Part shown: one piece after another, positions 40,987 to 51,404 of the stretch
Layout of the letters: the number at the start of each line of letters is the position of its first letter
How positions within the stretch are numbered: position 1 is the first letter of the stretch
Made by a program: the position numbers and the translations under genes
DNA from: Streptomyces virginiae
Lineage (GTDB): Bacteria; Actinomycetota; Actinomycetes; Streptomycetales; Streptomycetaceae
Direction: 5' to 3'
DNA length: 64,000 nt
Assembly (NCBI RefSeq): GCF_000720455.1
Contig: NZ_JOAK01000004.1
Span: 256,512 to 320,511, forward strand
The notes under the pieces: model-generated
Told to the model about the DNA's origin: nothing
The model's input: only the letters and a program-made list of their open reading frames with translations
The model's database searches: none

Positions 40987-43404
40987 TCAGCCGAGAGGCC
41001 GGAAGGTCTCGAAGGCGACGTTGCGCATCTGGGTGCACTCGGGGCCGTCCCACTGGTCGGCGGGGCAGCTGATCATGATGGCGTAGCCGTGCGTGGCGTC
41101 GATCTTGAACCCGCGGTTGAGCACCCGGACCCTCGTCCCGCTCTGTTCGCGCTCGAACTCCCAGTCCGCGACGGTCGGGTAGCCCCGGTACTGCAGCTTG
41201 TCTATGCGGATCAGCCGGTAGCCCTTGCTGCTGCTGCCCACGGCGGGGGCCAGCTTGGTCCAGGCGAGGGCAGCGTCGTCGCCCGGCTTGTCGGTGAAGT
41301 CGACCTGGATCCGCGGGAACCCGCCGTCGCGGCTGAATATCCCGCCGGAGTTGTCGCCCGCGATGGCGGTCCGCTTGAACCCCTCGGGCATGGCCATCGA
41401 GAAGTGGAAGCCGGGCTCCGTCACGACCGCGTATCCGGCCGGGAGTGCGCCGCCCGCGCCGCCGTTCGTGGCGCCCTGACCCTGGCCCTGACCCTGGCCG
41501 GCGGTCTGCTGGCCCTGACCCTGGCCCTGGCCCTGGGCGCCGGCTCCCGCGTCGGCACCGGTGCCGGTACCGGTACCGGCGCTGCCGCCCGTACCCGTCT
41601 CGCCGGTGTTCCCCGACGGCTTCGGGGAGCCCTGTTCGGCGCCGCCCGTGGTCTGCGGGGCGGATGCGGCCGGGGTGGCCTGGCCGCCCTTCCCCTGGTT
41701 CTTCTTGTCCTTGTCGTCACCGCTGACCGCCCAGGCGATCAGCGAGCCGACGACCGCCAGCACGGCGACCACGGCGACCACGGCCAGCGCGATGGTGCGA
41801 CGCGGCATGACGTCCGTGAGCGGCGCGACGACGGAGGCGGGGCGGCGCTTGGGCGCCTCCGCGGCCGATACCGCCGGCGTTGCGGCGGCCGCGGCGGCCG
41901 TCTGCGCCTTGCGGGCGGCCTTCACCGCGGCGCGGGCGCGTTCGCGCTGCTCCCGCTCGCGGCGCTCCCGCTCCTTCTTGGCCGCCTTCTCGGCGGCCTT
42001 CTCCGCGGTGGCCTTCTCCGCGGCCTCCCGGGCGTCCGCCAGCGATATCTGCCGGGTCTCCTCGGCGACGGCGGGCACGGGGGCCGGTACCGGTTCGGGC
42101 GCGGCGAGGACGGCGGTGAGCATCGCCCGTGCGCGTCCCTCGTCGAGACGGCGGGCCGGATCCTTGGCGAGCAGACCGTAGATGACCTCGGTGAGCGGGC
42201 CGGCGTTCTTCGGCGGGTCCACCGGCTCGGTCATCACCGCGGTGAGCGTGGCGAGCGCGGACCCCTTGTCGTACGGGGGGACGCCCTCGACGGAGGCGTA
42301 CAGGAGGCCGCCGAGCGACCACATGTCGGCGGGCGGGCCGGGCTTCTGGCCGCGGGCGCGCTCGGGCGAGATGTAGGAGGGGGCGCCGACGAGCATGCCG
42401 GTGGAGGTGACGGAGGGGTCACCCTCGACCTGCGCGATGCCGAAGTCGGTGAGGACGACACGGCCGTTGCCGGCGATGAGCACGTTGGAGGGCTTGACGT
42501 CGCGGTGCAGGATGCCCTGGCCGTGCGCGGCGCGCAGGACGTCGAGCACGGCGAGGCCGACCTCGGCTGCGCGGTGCGGGGTGAGGGGGCCGTTCTCCCG
42601 GATGAACTCGGCGAGCGAGGGCCCCTCGATGAGCTCCATGACGATCCACGGGCGGGCGTCCTCGTCGACGACGTCGTAGACGGTGACGGCGCCGCCGCTG
42701 CGGATCCGGGCGATGGCCTTGGCCTCGCGGAGGGTGCGGGTGATGAGGCGGCGCTTCTCGTCCTCGTCGACGCCGCTGCTGAAGCGGAGTTCCTTGACGG
42801 CGACGGTGCGGCCCAGGGTCTCGTCCTGGGCCCGCCAGACGGTGCCCATGCCGCCCTTGCCGAGCACCGAGTTCAGCCGGTAGCGCCCGGCCAGCAGCCG
42901 GCCTTCGTCATGCCCGCCCCCGGCCGCCTTGGCGGCGGCGGCCTTCACGGCGGCGGCCATGGCATCGGCCTTCTCGACGACCGGGTTGCCCCCGGTCGCC
43001 CCCACGGCCGTCTTCGAAGCCGCCGGCCTGGCCGCACCGTCCTTGCCCGACCCCGACCCCGACGTCGCAGCCGCAGGCTTCGCGTCCTCGGGCTCGTCCG
43101 CGGGCACGGCCTTGCCCGGCCCCGGCTTGGCAGCCGCGGGCTCGGCGTCCTCGGGCTCCGCCGCAGCGGCGGCCTTGCTCAGGCGCGGCTTGGCAGCCGC
43201 AGGCTTCGCGTCACCGTCCGGCTCGGCCGCGGGCGACGACGCGGAGGCGGCCTTCGGCCCATCAGGCTCCGCGTCGGCGGCAGCCCTTGCCGCGGGCACG
43301 GAAACGTCCTCGGGCTTCGCCGCAGGCGACGCCGCAGAAGCGCCATCGTCAAGCTTCGCCGCAGGCGCCCCGGCAGGTGACTCGGTGTGCTCCGGCTTCG
43401 ACAT
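40987..43404 (-). CDS. Receptor-type Ser/Thr protein kinase with long N-terminal tail
   Basis: An 805-residue kinase. An unusual Ala/Pro/Glu/Lys-rich tail (1-~168) precedes a complete catalytic domain: GKGGMGTVW, VAVK Lys204, HRDVKPSN (300-307), DFG (320-322) and SPERARG. An Ala/Lys/Glu/Arg coiled-coil juxtamembrane region (455-500), a TM helix at ~537-561, a Gly/Gln/Thr-rich linker with GQG repeats (~590-640) and an extracellular domain ending FRPLG complete it. ATG 43402-43404. It is the first of three tandem kinase genes; the next (pseudokinase) starts 78 bp after its stop. Confidence 0.95.
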   Translation of the reverse strand: MSKPEHTESPAGAPAAKLDDGASAASPAAKPEDVSVPAARAAADAEPDGPKAASASSPAAEPDGDAKPAAAKPRLSKAAAAAEPEDAEPAAAKPGPGKAVPADEPEDAKPAAATSGSGSGKDGAARPAASKTAVGATGGNPVVEKADAMAAAVKAAAAKAAGGGHDEGRLLAGRYRLNSVLGKGGMGTVWRAQDETLGRTVAVKELRFSSGVDEDEKRRLITRTLREAKAIARIRSGGAVTVYDVVDEDARPWIVMELIEGPSLAEFIRENGPLTPHRAAEVGLAVLDVLRAAHGQGILHRDVKPSNVLIAGNGRVVLTDFGIAQVEGDPSVTSTGMLVGAPSYISPERARGQKPGPPADMWSLGGLLYASVEGVPPYDKGSALATLTAVMTEPVDPPKNAGPLTEVIYGLLAKDPARRLDEGRARAMLTAVLAAPEPVPAPVPAVAEETRQISLADAREAAEKATAEKAAEKAAKKERERREREQRERARAAVKAARKAQTAAAAAATPAVSAAEAPKRRPASVVAPLTDVMPRRTIALAVVAVVAVLAVVGSLIAWAVSGDDKDKKNQGKGGQATPAASAPQTTGGAEQGSPKPSGNTGETGTGGSAGTGTGTGADAGAGAQGQGQGQGQQTAGQGQGQGQGATNGGAGGALPAGYAVVTEPGFHFSMAMPEGFKRTAIAGDNSGGIFSRDGGFPRIQVDFTDKPGDDAALAWTKLAPAVGSSSKGYRLIRIDKLQYRGYPTVADWEFEREQSGTRVRVLNRGFKIDATHGYAIMISCPADQWDGPECTQMRNVAFETFRPLG

Positions 43405-43565
43405 GCGTCCCCTCTGCGATCGTGCCGCTGCTCCGCCCGCCCCAGCGGCTGAGCGACCCGGCGGCCGGGGCCCACGGTAACCCGCCCCGGCAGAGCCATC
43501 ATTGTTCCTCACTCCGCAACGGACGGACCCCCCGGGTCTGCGGTTCCGCCTTCCGCATCCCGGAG

Positions 43566-45272
43566 TTACAACGGAACGATGTCGGGCGCCCCCAGCCGTG
43601 CCGCGTCCGCCGTCTGGTCGTCCGGCTGCCGCTGCGATTCCCGTTCCGCCTGGACCCGCTTCTCGTAGTGCTCCACTTCCTTCTCGATCTGCTGTTTGTC
43701 CCATCCCAGCACCGGTGCCATCAACTCCGCGCACTCCCGCGCCGACCGCGTCCCGCGGTCGAAGGTCTCGATGGAGATGCGCGTCCGCCGCGTCAGCACG
43801 TCGTCCAGGTGGCGCGCCCCCTCGTGCGAGGCGGCGTACACGACCTCCGCCCGCAGGTAGTCGTCGGCCCCGGTCACCGCCTTGCCCAGTTCCGGATCGG
43901 CGGCGACCAGTTCCAGCAGTTCCTCCGTCAGCGTTCCGTACCGGTTCAACAGGTGCTCCACCCGCACCACATGAAGCCCCGTCCGGGCCGCGATCCTCGC
44001 GCGGGCGTTCCACAGGGCGCGGTACCCCTCGGCCCCCACCAGCGGCACGTCCTCCGTCACGCACGGCGCCACCCGCTGGTCCAGCCCGTGCACCGCCTCG
44101 TCGACCGCGTCCTTCGCCATGACCCGGTACGTCGTGTACTTGCCGCCCGCGACCACCACCAGCCCCGGCACCGGATGCGCCACCGTGTGCTCGCGCGACA
44201 GCTTGCTCGTCGCGTCCGACTCGCCGGCCAGCAGCGGCCGCAGGCCCGCGTACACGCCCTGGACGTCGTCCCGGGTCAGCGGCACGGCCAGCACCGAGTT
44301 GACGTGTTCCAGCAGGTAGTCGATGTCCGCACTGGACGCCGCCGGGTGCGCCTTGTCCAGGTCCCAGTCGGTGTCCGTGGTCCCCACGATCCAGTGCCGG
44401 CCCCACGGGATGACGAACAGCACGGACTTCTCGGTCCGCAGGATCAGCCCGGTGGTCGAGTGGATGCGGTCCTTCGGCACGACCAGGTGGATGCCCTTGG
44501 AGGCCCGTACGTGGAACTGCCCGCGCTCCCCGATCAGCGCCTGGGTGTCGTCCGTCCACACCCCCGTGGCGTTCACGACCTGCTTCGCGCGGATCTCGTA
44601 CTCGACGCCGCCCTCCACGTCCCGCACGCGCGCGCCGACCACCCGTTCACCCTCGCGCAGGAACCCGACGACCCTCGCCCGGTTGGCGCAGTGCGCCCCG
44701 TACGCCGCGGCCGTCCGCACGAGCGTGGTGACGTACCGCGCGTCGTCCATCTGGGCGTCGTAGTACTGGAGGGCGCCGACCAGGGCGTCCTTGCGCAGCG
44801 CCGGCGCCACCCGCAGCGCCCGGGTGCGCGACAGGTGCCGGTGCACCGGCAGTCCCCGTCCGTGGCCGCTGGAGACCGACATCGCGTCGTACATCGCGAC
44901 GCCCGCGCCGGCGTAGATCCGCTCCCAGCCCTTGTGCTGCAGGGGGTACAGGAAGGGCACGGGCTTCACCAGGTGCGGGGCGAGGCGCCCCAGCAGCAGG
45001 CCGCGCTCCTTCAGCGCCTCCCGTACGAGGGCGAAGTCGAGCATCTCCAGGTACCGCAGACCGCCGTGGACGAGCTTGCTCGACCGGCTGGAGGTGCCCG
45101 AGGCCCAGTCCCGCGCCTCCACCAGGCCGGTGGACAGGCCCCTCGTCACGGCGTCGAGCGCGGTGCCGGCGCCGACCACGCCCGCGCCCACGACCAGCAC
45201 GTCCAGTTCCCGTTCGGCCATCCGGGTGAAGGCCACGGCTCGCTGCTCCGGCCCCAGTGTCGCTGTCCTCAC
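43566..45272 (-). CDS. glpD: Glycerol-3-phosphate dehydrogenase
   Basis: A 568-residue FAD-dependent glycerol-3-phosphate dehydrogenase. The nucleotide-binding motif is VLVVGAGVVGAGTALDAVTRG; DWASGTSSRSSKLVHGGLRYL and the GTTDTDWD motif are hallmarks. It oxidises sn-glycerol-3-phosphate to dihydroxyacetone phosphate at the membrane, passing electrons to quinone. The GTG at 45270-45272 follows GGGAGG. It is monocistronic and divergent from the nucleotide-sugar dehydrogenase homologue; the AT-rich intergenic region (228 bp) probably holds its promoter and operator. Confidence 0.95.
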   Translation of the reverse strand: MRTATLGPEQRAVAFTRMAERELDVLVVGAGVVGAGTALDAVTRGLSTGLVEARDWASGTSSRSSKLVHGGLRYLEMLDFALVREALKERGLLLGRLAPHLVKPVPFLYPLQHKGWERIYAGAGVAMYDAMSVSSGHGRGLPVHRHLSRTRALRVAPALRKDALVGALQYYDAQMDDARYVTTLVRTAAAYGAHCANRARVVGFLREGERVVGARVRDVEGGVEYEIRAKQVVNATGVWTDDTQALIGERGQFHVRASKGIHLVVPKDRIHSTTGLILRTEKSVLFVIPWGRHWIVGTTDTDWDLDKAHPAASSADIDYLLEHVNSVLAVPLTRDDVQGVYAGLRPLLAGESDATSKLSREHTVAHPVPGLVVVAGGKYTTYRVMAKDAVDEAVHGLDQRVAPCVTEDVPLVGAEGYRALWNARARIAARTGLHVVRVEHLLNRYGTLTEELLELVAADPELGKAVTGADDYLRAEVVYAASHEGARHLDDVLTRRTRISIETFDRGTRSARECAELMAPVLGWDKQQIEKEVEHYEKRVQAERESQRQPDDQTADAARLGAPDIVPL

Positions 45273-45390
45273 GGCTGCCTCCCGTTGGTGCGGGTGAGAT
45301 CCCGCTCACATGCCCCCGTTTCTCGATTCTGACTTCCCGCATCCACATCAGCCACCGCCTGTGGACAACACAACGGTGGCGTTCACCCCG

Positions 45391-45425
45391 GAATGCGACA
45401 TATCTGTCATATATAAGCCTAGTCT
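45391..45425. promoter_or_regulatory. AT-rich divergent promoter/operator region
   Basis: Between glpD and the gene at 45501 the stretch GACATATCTGTCATATATAA has very low GC for this genome and contains the dyad GACA-TATC-TGTC. A TAGTCT -10-like hexamer lies at 45420-45425. It is the best candidate for an operator for glpD or the divergent gene; the regulator is unknown. Confidence 0.4.
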
Positions 45426-45500
45426 GACATTGCGCCAGCTCCCCTGTCCTCGGAGGACTCGCGCGGCACCCCCTCACGCCAGGGAAGGGACGGCATCCCC

Positions 45501-46730
45501 ATGCCCGCAGACCTCGCCGTCATCGGACTGGGCCATCTCGGCCTCCCGCTCGCGCAGGCGGCCGTAGCCGCCGGAATCGAGACGGTCGGCTACGACAGCG
45601 GTCCGGTCACGGACTCCACTCTCTCCGCTGCCGAGATCCGCCGCATGTCGGCGGCCGGCTTCCGGGTCACCACCAACCCCGCCGAGCTCGGCCGGGTCCG
45701 CACGGCCGTCATCTGCGCCCCCACCCGGCTCGGCGCCGACCGCGCGCTGGACCTCTCCGCCGTGGGCGGGGCCGGCCGCGCGCTCGCCGCACGGCTGCGC
45801 CCGCACACCACGGTGATCCTCGAGTCCGCCGCCCACCCCGGCGTCACCGAGGACTACCTGCGGCCCATCCTGGAGGAGGGATCCGGACTCCGCGCCGGCC
45901 GGGACTTCCACCTGGCCTACTCCCCCAGCCGCCTCGACCCCGGCAACCGGACGCACGGCGTCTCCAACACCCCCAAGGTGATCGGCGGCCTCACCCCCGC
46001 CTGCACCGAGTCCGCGCACGCCTTCTACGCCCGCCTCACCGAGAAGGTCGTCCGCGCCCGCGGCCTGCGCGAGGCCGAGACCGTACAGCTCCTGGAAACC
46101 AACTACCGCCACGTCAACATCGCCCTGATGAACGAGATGGCCGTGCTCTGCCACGACCTCGGCGTCGACCTGTGGGACGTCATCCGCTGCGCCGAGACCA
46201 AGCCGTACGGATTCCAGGCCTTCCGCCCCGGCCCCGGGGTCGGCGGCCACGGCGTCCCCCTCGACCCGAACTACCTCCCCCACACCACCCGCACCCCCGG
46301 CCACCCGCTGCGCATGGTCGGTCTGGCACAGGAGATCAACAACCGGATGCCGCAGTACGTCATCCAGCGCTCCGCCACCCTGCTGAACGAGCACGGCAAG
46401 TCCGCCCGCGGGGCCCGCGTCCTGCTGCTCGGGGTCACGTACAAGCCCGACCTCGCCGACCAGGAGGGCTCCCCGGCCGGTGAGATCGCCAGCCGCCTCA
46501 TCGACCTCGGGGCGCTGATCAGCTACCACGACCCGTACATCACGGGCTGGCGGGTCAGGGACCGGCCGGTCCCCCGCGCCGAGTCCCTGTACGAGGCCGC
46601 GGCCAACGCCGACCTGACGATCCTGCTCCAGCACCACCGCACCTACGACATGCAGGCCCTGGCGGTGAAGGCGCAGCTGCTCCTGGACACGCGCGGCGCC
46701 AGCCCGGTGGGCGCGGCCCATCGGCTCTGA
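45501..46730 (+). CDS. Nucleotide-sugar dehydrogenase homologue lacking catalytic Lys and Cys
   Basis: A 409-residue UDP-glucose/GDP-mannose dehydrogenase-family protein. The N-terminal Rossmann motif is intact (IGLGHLGLPLAQAA), as are YSPSRLDPGN, NYRHVNIALMNE and VTYKPDLADQEGSPA. In active enzymes a Lys and a Cys are required, in E-x-x-K and GGHC-x-P. Here they are Q196 (ETVQLLE) and G251 (GPGVGGHGVPLDP). So 4-electron oxidation of a UDP-sugar is very unlikely; a binding or single-step role is possible. It starts at ATG 45501 after AGGGAAGGG. No glycosyltransferase genes are nearby. Confidence 0.85.
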   Translation: MPADLAVIGLGHLGLPLAQAAVAAGIETVGYDSGPVTDSTLSAAEIRRMSAAGFRVTTNPAELGRVRTAVICAPTRLGADRALDLSAVGGAGRALAARLRPHTTVILESAAHPGVTEDYLRPILEEGSGLRAGRDFHLAYSPSRLDPGNRTHGVSNTPKVIGGLTPACTESAHAFYARLTEKVVRARGLREAETVQLLETNYRHVNIALMNEMAVLCHDLGVDLWDVIRCAETKPYGFQAFRPGPGVGGHGVPLDPNYLPHTTRTPGHPLRMVGLAQEINNRMPQYVIQRSATLLNEHGKSARGARVLLLGVTYKPDLADQEGSPAGEIASRLIDLGALISYHDPYITGWRVRDRPVPRAESLYEAAANADLTILLQHHRTYDMQALAVKAQLLLDTRGASPVGAAHRL

Positions 46731-46846
46731 GCACCGGGAAATCCCCCTGGCGATGTCCGACCGGCCTGCTGGCCTGCGGCGTCACTTATCTAGCACTTAT
46801 GCCCGAGGGCCACACGTGTGCTCGGGTCCCTGGGGGGATTTTTCCA

Positions 46847-47317
46847 ATGAGCCAGAACTTCACGCCGCCCGCGCCCGACTCCTACTCCCCGGTCGCCGCC
46901 CCGGCCCCGACCCGCGGCGGCAACATCGGCCTCGGCATCGTCGCCGCGGTCGTCGCGGCCATCGTCACCGGCGGCGTCTACGGCGCGATCATCGGCGCCA
47001 GCGGCTACCAGATCGGCTACGCCGCCGTGGCCGTCGGCGCGGTCGTCGGCCTCGCGGCCGGCAAGGTGGGCGGCTCCAACCCGGTTCTGCCGCTGCTCAG
47101 CGTCGTGCTGTCGCTGGCCGCCGTCTTCGGCGGTCAGCTCTTCGGCATCGCCTGGATCCTCGCGGACGAGCTCGGCACGACCGTCCCGGACGTCCTGAGC
47201 ATCGGCGTGCCCAAGCTGGTCGAGGCCTGGCAGGAAGTGATCTCCCCGATGACCTTCCTCTTCCTCGCCATCGGCGGCTACGCCGCCTTCCAGTCGGCCC
47301 GGAAGGCCGGCCACTGA
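46847..47317 (+). CDS. Small multi-pass membrane protein
   Basis: A 156-residue protein with a Pro-rich hydrophilic N-terminus (MSQNFTPPAPDSYSPVAAPA) and about four hydrophobic segments (~27-48, 51-70, 78-100 and 130-148). No family is recognised. The GGGGGGA ribosome-binding stretch and a T5 run lie directly upstream of the ATG. The 5' region contains CCCGAG/CTCGGG arms around a CACACGTGTG palindrome (46802-46826). It ends ahead of a strong bidirectional terminator. Confidence 0.8.
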   Translation: MSQNFTPPAPDSYSPVAAPAPTRGGNIGLGIVAAVVAAIVTGGVYGAIIGASGYQIGYAAVAVGAVVGLAAGKVGGSNPVLPLLSVVLSLAAVFGGQLFGIAWILADELGTTVPDVLSIGVPKLVEAWQEVISPMTFLFLAIGGYAAFQSARKAGH

Positions 47318-47464
47318 CGCACCGGCCGCCGACGGGGGGCTGAGCAGCCACGACCGGTCCGGCCGCGGCCTTCTTCAGGTCCCTGCCGACCGTGACCTGC
47401 GCCTATCCGTGGATCGAGTACCTGCGCAGGCGCCGGCGCGGCGAAGGCTGATCCGGCCGCGCAC

Positions 47465-47506
47465 GCCGAAGGGCCCGGCCCCCGGAACGGGGTCGGGCCC
47501 TTCGGC
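47465..47506. terminator. Bidirectional terminator hairpin, 18-bp arms
   Basis: GCCGAAGGGCCCGGCCCC (47465-47482) pairs with 47489-47506 (one G.T pair only) around a 6-nt loop. It separates the convergent membrane-protein gene and guaB3. The preceding 47318-47464 holds no supported gene; a short frame ending YLRRRRRGEG (47344-47451) looks like coding debris. Confidence 0.85.
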
Positions 47507-47521
47507 ATGCGGCCGGTGGGG

Positions 47522-48646
47522 TCAGCGGCGGTGCTGGGAGTCCGCGACGGTGACCTCGACGCGCTGGAACTCCTTGAGCTCGCTGTAGCCGGTGGTGGCC
47601 ATCGAGCGGCGCAGGGCGCCGAAGATGTTCATCGAGCCGTCCGGGCTGTGCGAGGGACCGGTGAGGATCTCCTCGGTGGTGCCGACGGTGCCGAGGTCGA
47701 CCTTCTTGCCGCGCGGCACGTCCTCGTGGACGGCCTCCATGCCCCAGTGGTTGCCCTTGCCGGGCGCGTCCGTGGCGCGGGCCAGCGGGGAGCCCATCAT
47801 CACGGCGTCGGCGCCACAGGCCACCGCCTTCGGGATGTCGCCCGACCAGCCCACGCCGCCGTCGGCGATGACGTGCACGTAGCGGCCGCCGGACTCGTCC
47901 ATGTAGTCGCGGCGGGCCGCGGCCACGTCCGCGACGGCGGTCGCCATCGGGACCTGGATGCCGAGCACGTTGCGCGTGGTGTGCGCGGCGCCGCCGCCGA
48001 AGCCGACCAGCACGCCGGCCGCGCCGGTGCGCATCAGGTGCAGGGCCGCCGTGTAGGTGGCGCAGCCGCCCACGATGACCGGGACGTCCAGTTCGTAGAT
48101 GAACTGCTTGAGGTTCAGCGGCTCGGCGGCGCCCGAGACGTGCTCGGCGGAGACGGTGGTGCCGCGGATCACGAAGATGTCCACGCCCGCGTCGACGACG
48201 GCCTTGGAGAACTCGGCGGTGCGCTGCGGGGAGAGCGCCGCGGCGGTGACGACACCGGAGTCGCGCACCTCCTTGATCCGCTGACGGATCAGGTCGGCCT
48301 GGATCGGCGCGGAGTAGATCTCCTGGAGGCGGCGGGTGGCGGCCTCCTCGTCCAGCTCCGTGATCTCGTCGAGCAGCGGCTGCGGGTCCTCGTAACGGGT
48401 CCACAGGCCTTCGAGGTTCAGCACGCCGAGGCCGCCGAGCTCGCCGATGCGGATCGCGGTCTGCGGGGAGACGACCGAGTCCATGGGGGCGGCCAGGAAG
48501 GGGAGCTCGAAGCGGTACGCGTCGATCTGCCAGGCGATCGAGACCTCCTTCGGGTCCCGGGTACGCCGGCTCGGGACGATGGCGATGTCGTCGAACGCGT
48601 ACGCCCTGCGGCCGCGCTTGCCGCGCCCGATCTCGATCTCAGTCAC
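47522..48646 (-). CDS. guaB3: GuaB3 IMP dehydrogenase-family protein
   Basis: A 374-residue TIM-barrel protein of the IMPDH/GMPR superfamily without CBS domains. It has VPSRRTRDPKEVS and PMDSVVSP at the N-terminus and the phosphate-binding ADGGVGWSGDIPKAVACGADAVM at the C-terminus. The loop that carries the catalytic Cys in IMPDH reads GGGAAHTTR with His222 at the Cys position, so conventional IMPDH chemistry is questionable. Actinobacteria commonly carry this paralogue; its role is unresolved. The GTG at 48644-48646 is chosen (GAGGAAAGG upstream). It lies downstream of guaB on the same strand, separated by a terminator. Confidence 0.92.
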   Translation of the reverse strand: MTEIEIGRGKRGRRAYAFDDIAIVPSRRTRDPKEVSIAWQIDAYRFELPFLAAPMDSVVSPQTAIRIGELGGLGVLNLEGLWTRYEDPQPLLDEITELDEEAATRRLQEIYSAPIQADLIRQRIKEVRDSGVVTAAALSPQRTAEFSKAVVDAGVDIFVIRGTTVSAEHVSGAAEPLNLKQFIYELDVPVIVGGCATYTAALHLMRTGAAGVLVGFGGGAAHTTRNVLGIQVPMATAVADVAAARRDYMDESGGRYVHVIADGGVGWSGDIPKAVACGADAVMMGSPLARATDAPGKGNHWGMEAVHEDVPRGKKVDLGTVGTTEEILTGPSHSPDGSMNIFGALRRSMATTGYSELKEFQRVEVTVADSQHRR

Positions 48647-48737
48647 GTGTGGTGGCCTTTCCTCTGGGTCTGCCCGTCCAGTATCCCCGAACCCCGGCGG
48701 GCCGCGTTCCGGTGACCGCTGTACGGACGTCATGCGT

Positions 48738-48771
48738 GAGGGGCGGACCCGGTGACCCGGGTCCGCCCCTC
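48738..48771 (-). terminator. Terminator between guaB and guaB3
   Basis: GAGGGGCGGACCCGG (48738-48752) and CCGGGTCCGCCCCTC (48757-48771) pair perfectly around TGAC, 14 bp after the guaB stop on the minus strand. Confidence 0.85.
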
Positions 48772-48785
48772 CGCGTCGCGCCTGC

Positions 48786-50387
<1,602 letters not shown>

Positions 50388-50399
50388 CTACGGGTAGGC

Positions 50400-51122
50400 C
50401 TACTGCTCGGCGAGCGCGCGGAGCCTGCTGAGCGCCCGGTGCTGGGCGACGCGCACGGCTCCGGGGGACATCCCGAGCATCTGACCGGTCTCCTCCGCGG
50501 TCAGCCCGACGGCCACCCGCAGTACGAGGAGTTCGCGCTGGTTCTCCGGAAGGTTCGCCAGCAGCTTCTTGGCCCAGGCGGCGTCGCTGCTGAGCAGCGC
50601 GCGCTCCTCCGGGCCCAGCGAGTCGTCCGGCCGCTCGGGCATCTCGTCCGACGGCACGGCCGTGCTGCCCGGGTGCCTCATGGCGGCCCGCTGCAGGTCG
50701 GCGACCTTGTGCGCGGCGATGGCGAAGACGAATGCCTCGAAGGGCCGACCGGTGTCCCGGTAGCGCGGCAGCGCCATCAGGACGGCGACGCAGACCTCCT
50801 GCGCCAGGTCCTCCACGAAGTGGCGAGCGTCACCCGGGAGCCGGGACAGTCGGGTGCGGCAGTAGCGGATCGCGAGGGGGTGCACGAAGGCGAGCAGGTC
50901 GTGCGTGGCCTGCTCGTCGCCCTCCACCGCCCTGCGGACGAGCGCGCTGACGCCCCCGGCACTGCCGCCTCCGGCGGCGCCGGTGGGGCCTGTGGCCGCA
51001 GGGGACCCCAGGGCCTCGTCGTCGCGCATCCGTCCATGGTGCCTTGGCGCCGGAGCATCCGCGGCACCGTGGCCCTTGTTGTGCGTCGAAGCGTTATGAG
51101 CGGGTGCGCCGGAACTCTGCAT
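50400..51122 (-). CDS. shbA: ECF/SigD-type sigma factor (ShbA-like)
   Basis: A 240-residue sigma-70-family protein. After a low-complexity N-terminus, region 2 reads [19 protein letters not shown] to [21 protein letters not shown] and region 4 reads [27 protein letters not shown] with [19 protein letters not shown]. The location beside guaB and bldM matches S. griseus ShbA, which drives hrdB transcription, and mycobacterial SigD. The start at 51122 is chosen because GGGGAGGG lies ~8 bases upstream; ATG 51029 (209 residues) is an alternative with a weak site. No anti-sigma gene is adjacent. Confidence 0.85.
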   Translation of the reverse strand: MQSSGAPAHNASTHNKGHGAADAPAPRHHGRMRDDEALGSPAATGPTGAAGGGSAGGVSALVRRAVEGDEQATHDLLAFVHPLAIRYCRTRLSRLPGDARHFVEDLAQEVCVAVLMALPRYRDTGRPFEAFVFAIAAHKVADLQRAAMRHPGSTAVPSDEMPERPDDSLGPEERALLSSDAAWAKKLLANLPENQRELLVLRVAVGLTAEETGQMLGMSPGAVRVAQHRALSRLRALAEQ

Positions 51123-51404
51123 CTGCGCCCTCCCCTCCCGCTCGGCCGAATAGTCCCCGAGAGACTCCACACCCTCAAGGATGCGGCATCGCGCACGAAG
51201 CGAGACGTCCCCCGGATTGTGCCCCGCCAACCCCCGGGTGCGCACCGGGTACGGCGGGACAGGGCTACCGCGACGAGAAGAGGCGCCGGGAGGCGCCGGG
51301 AGGCGGCAAGAGCGGCGCGCCGCCCCGTCCACCGGCGGCGGACGGGACCGCTCTCGACGATCCGCGGTGTGCGGCGGACCGGGCGGGGCCCGGCCGCGGC
51401 CGGG

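Noticed and set aside
47344..47451. Short frame ending YLRRRRRGEG after the membrane protein
   Set aside because: No start with a ribosome-binding site and no recognisable family; treated as debris.
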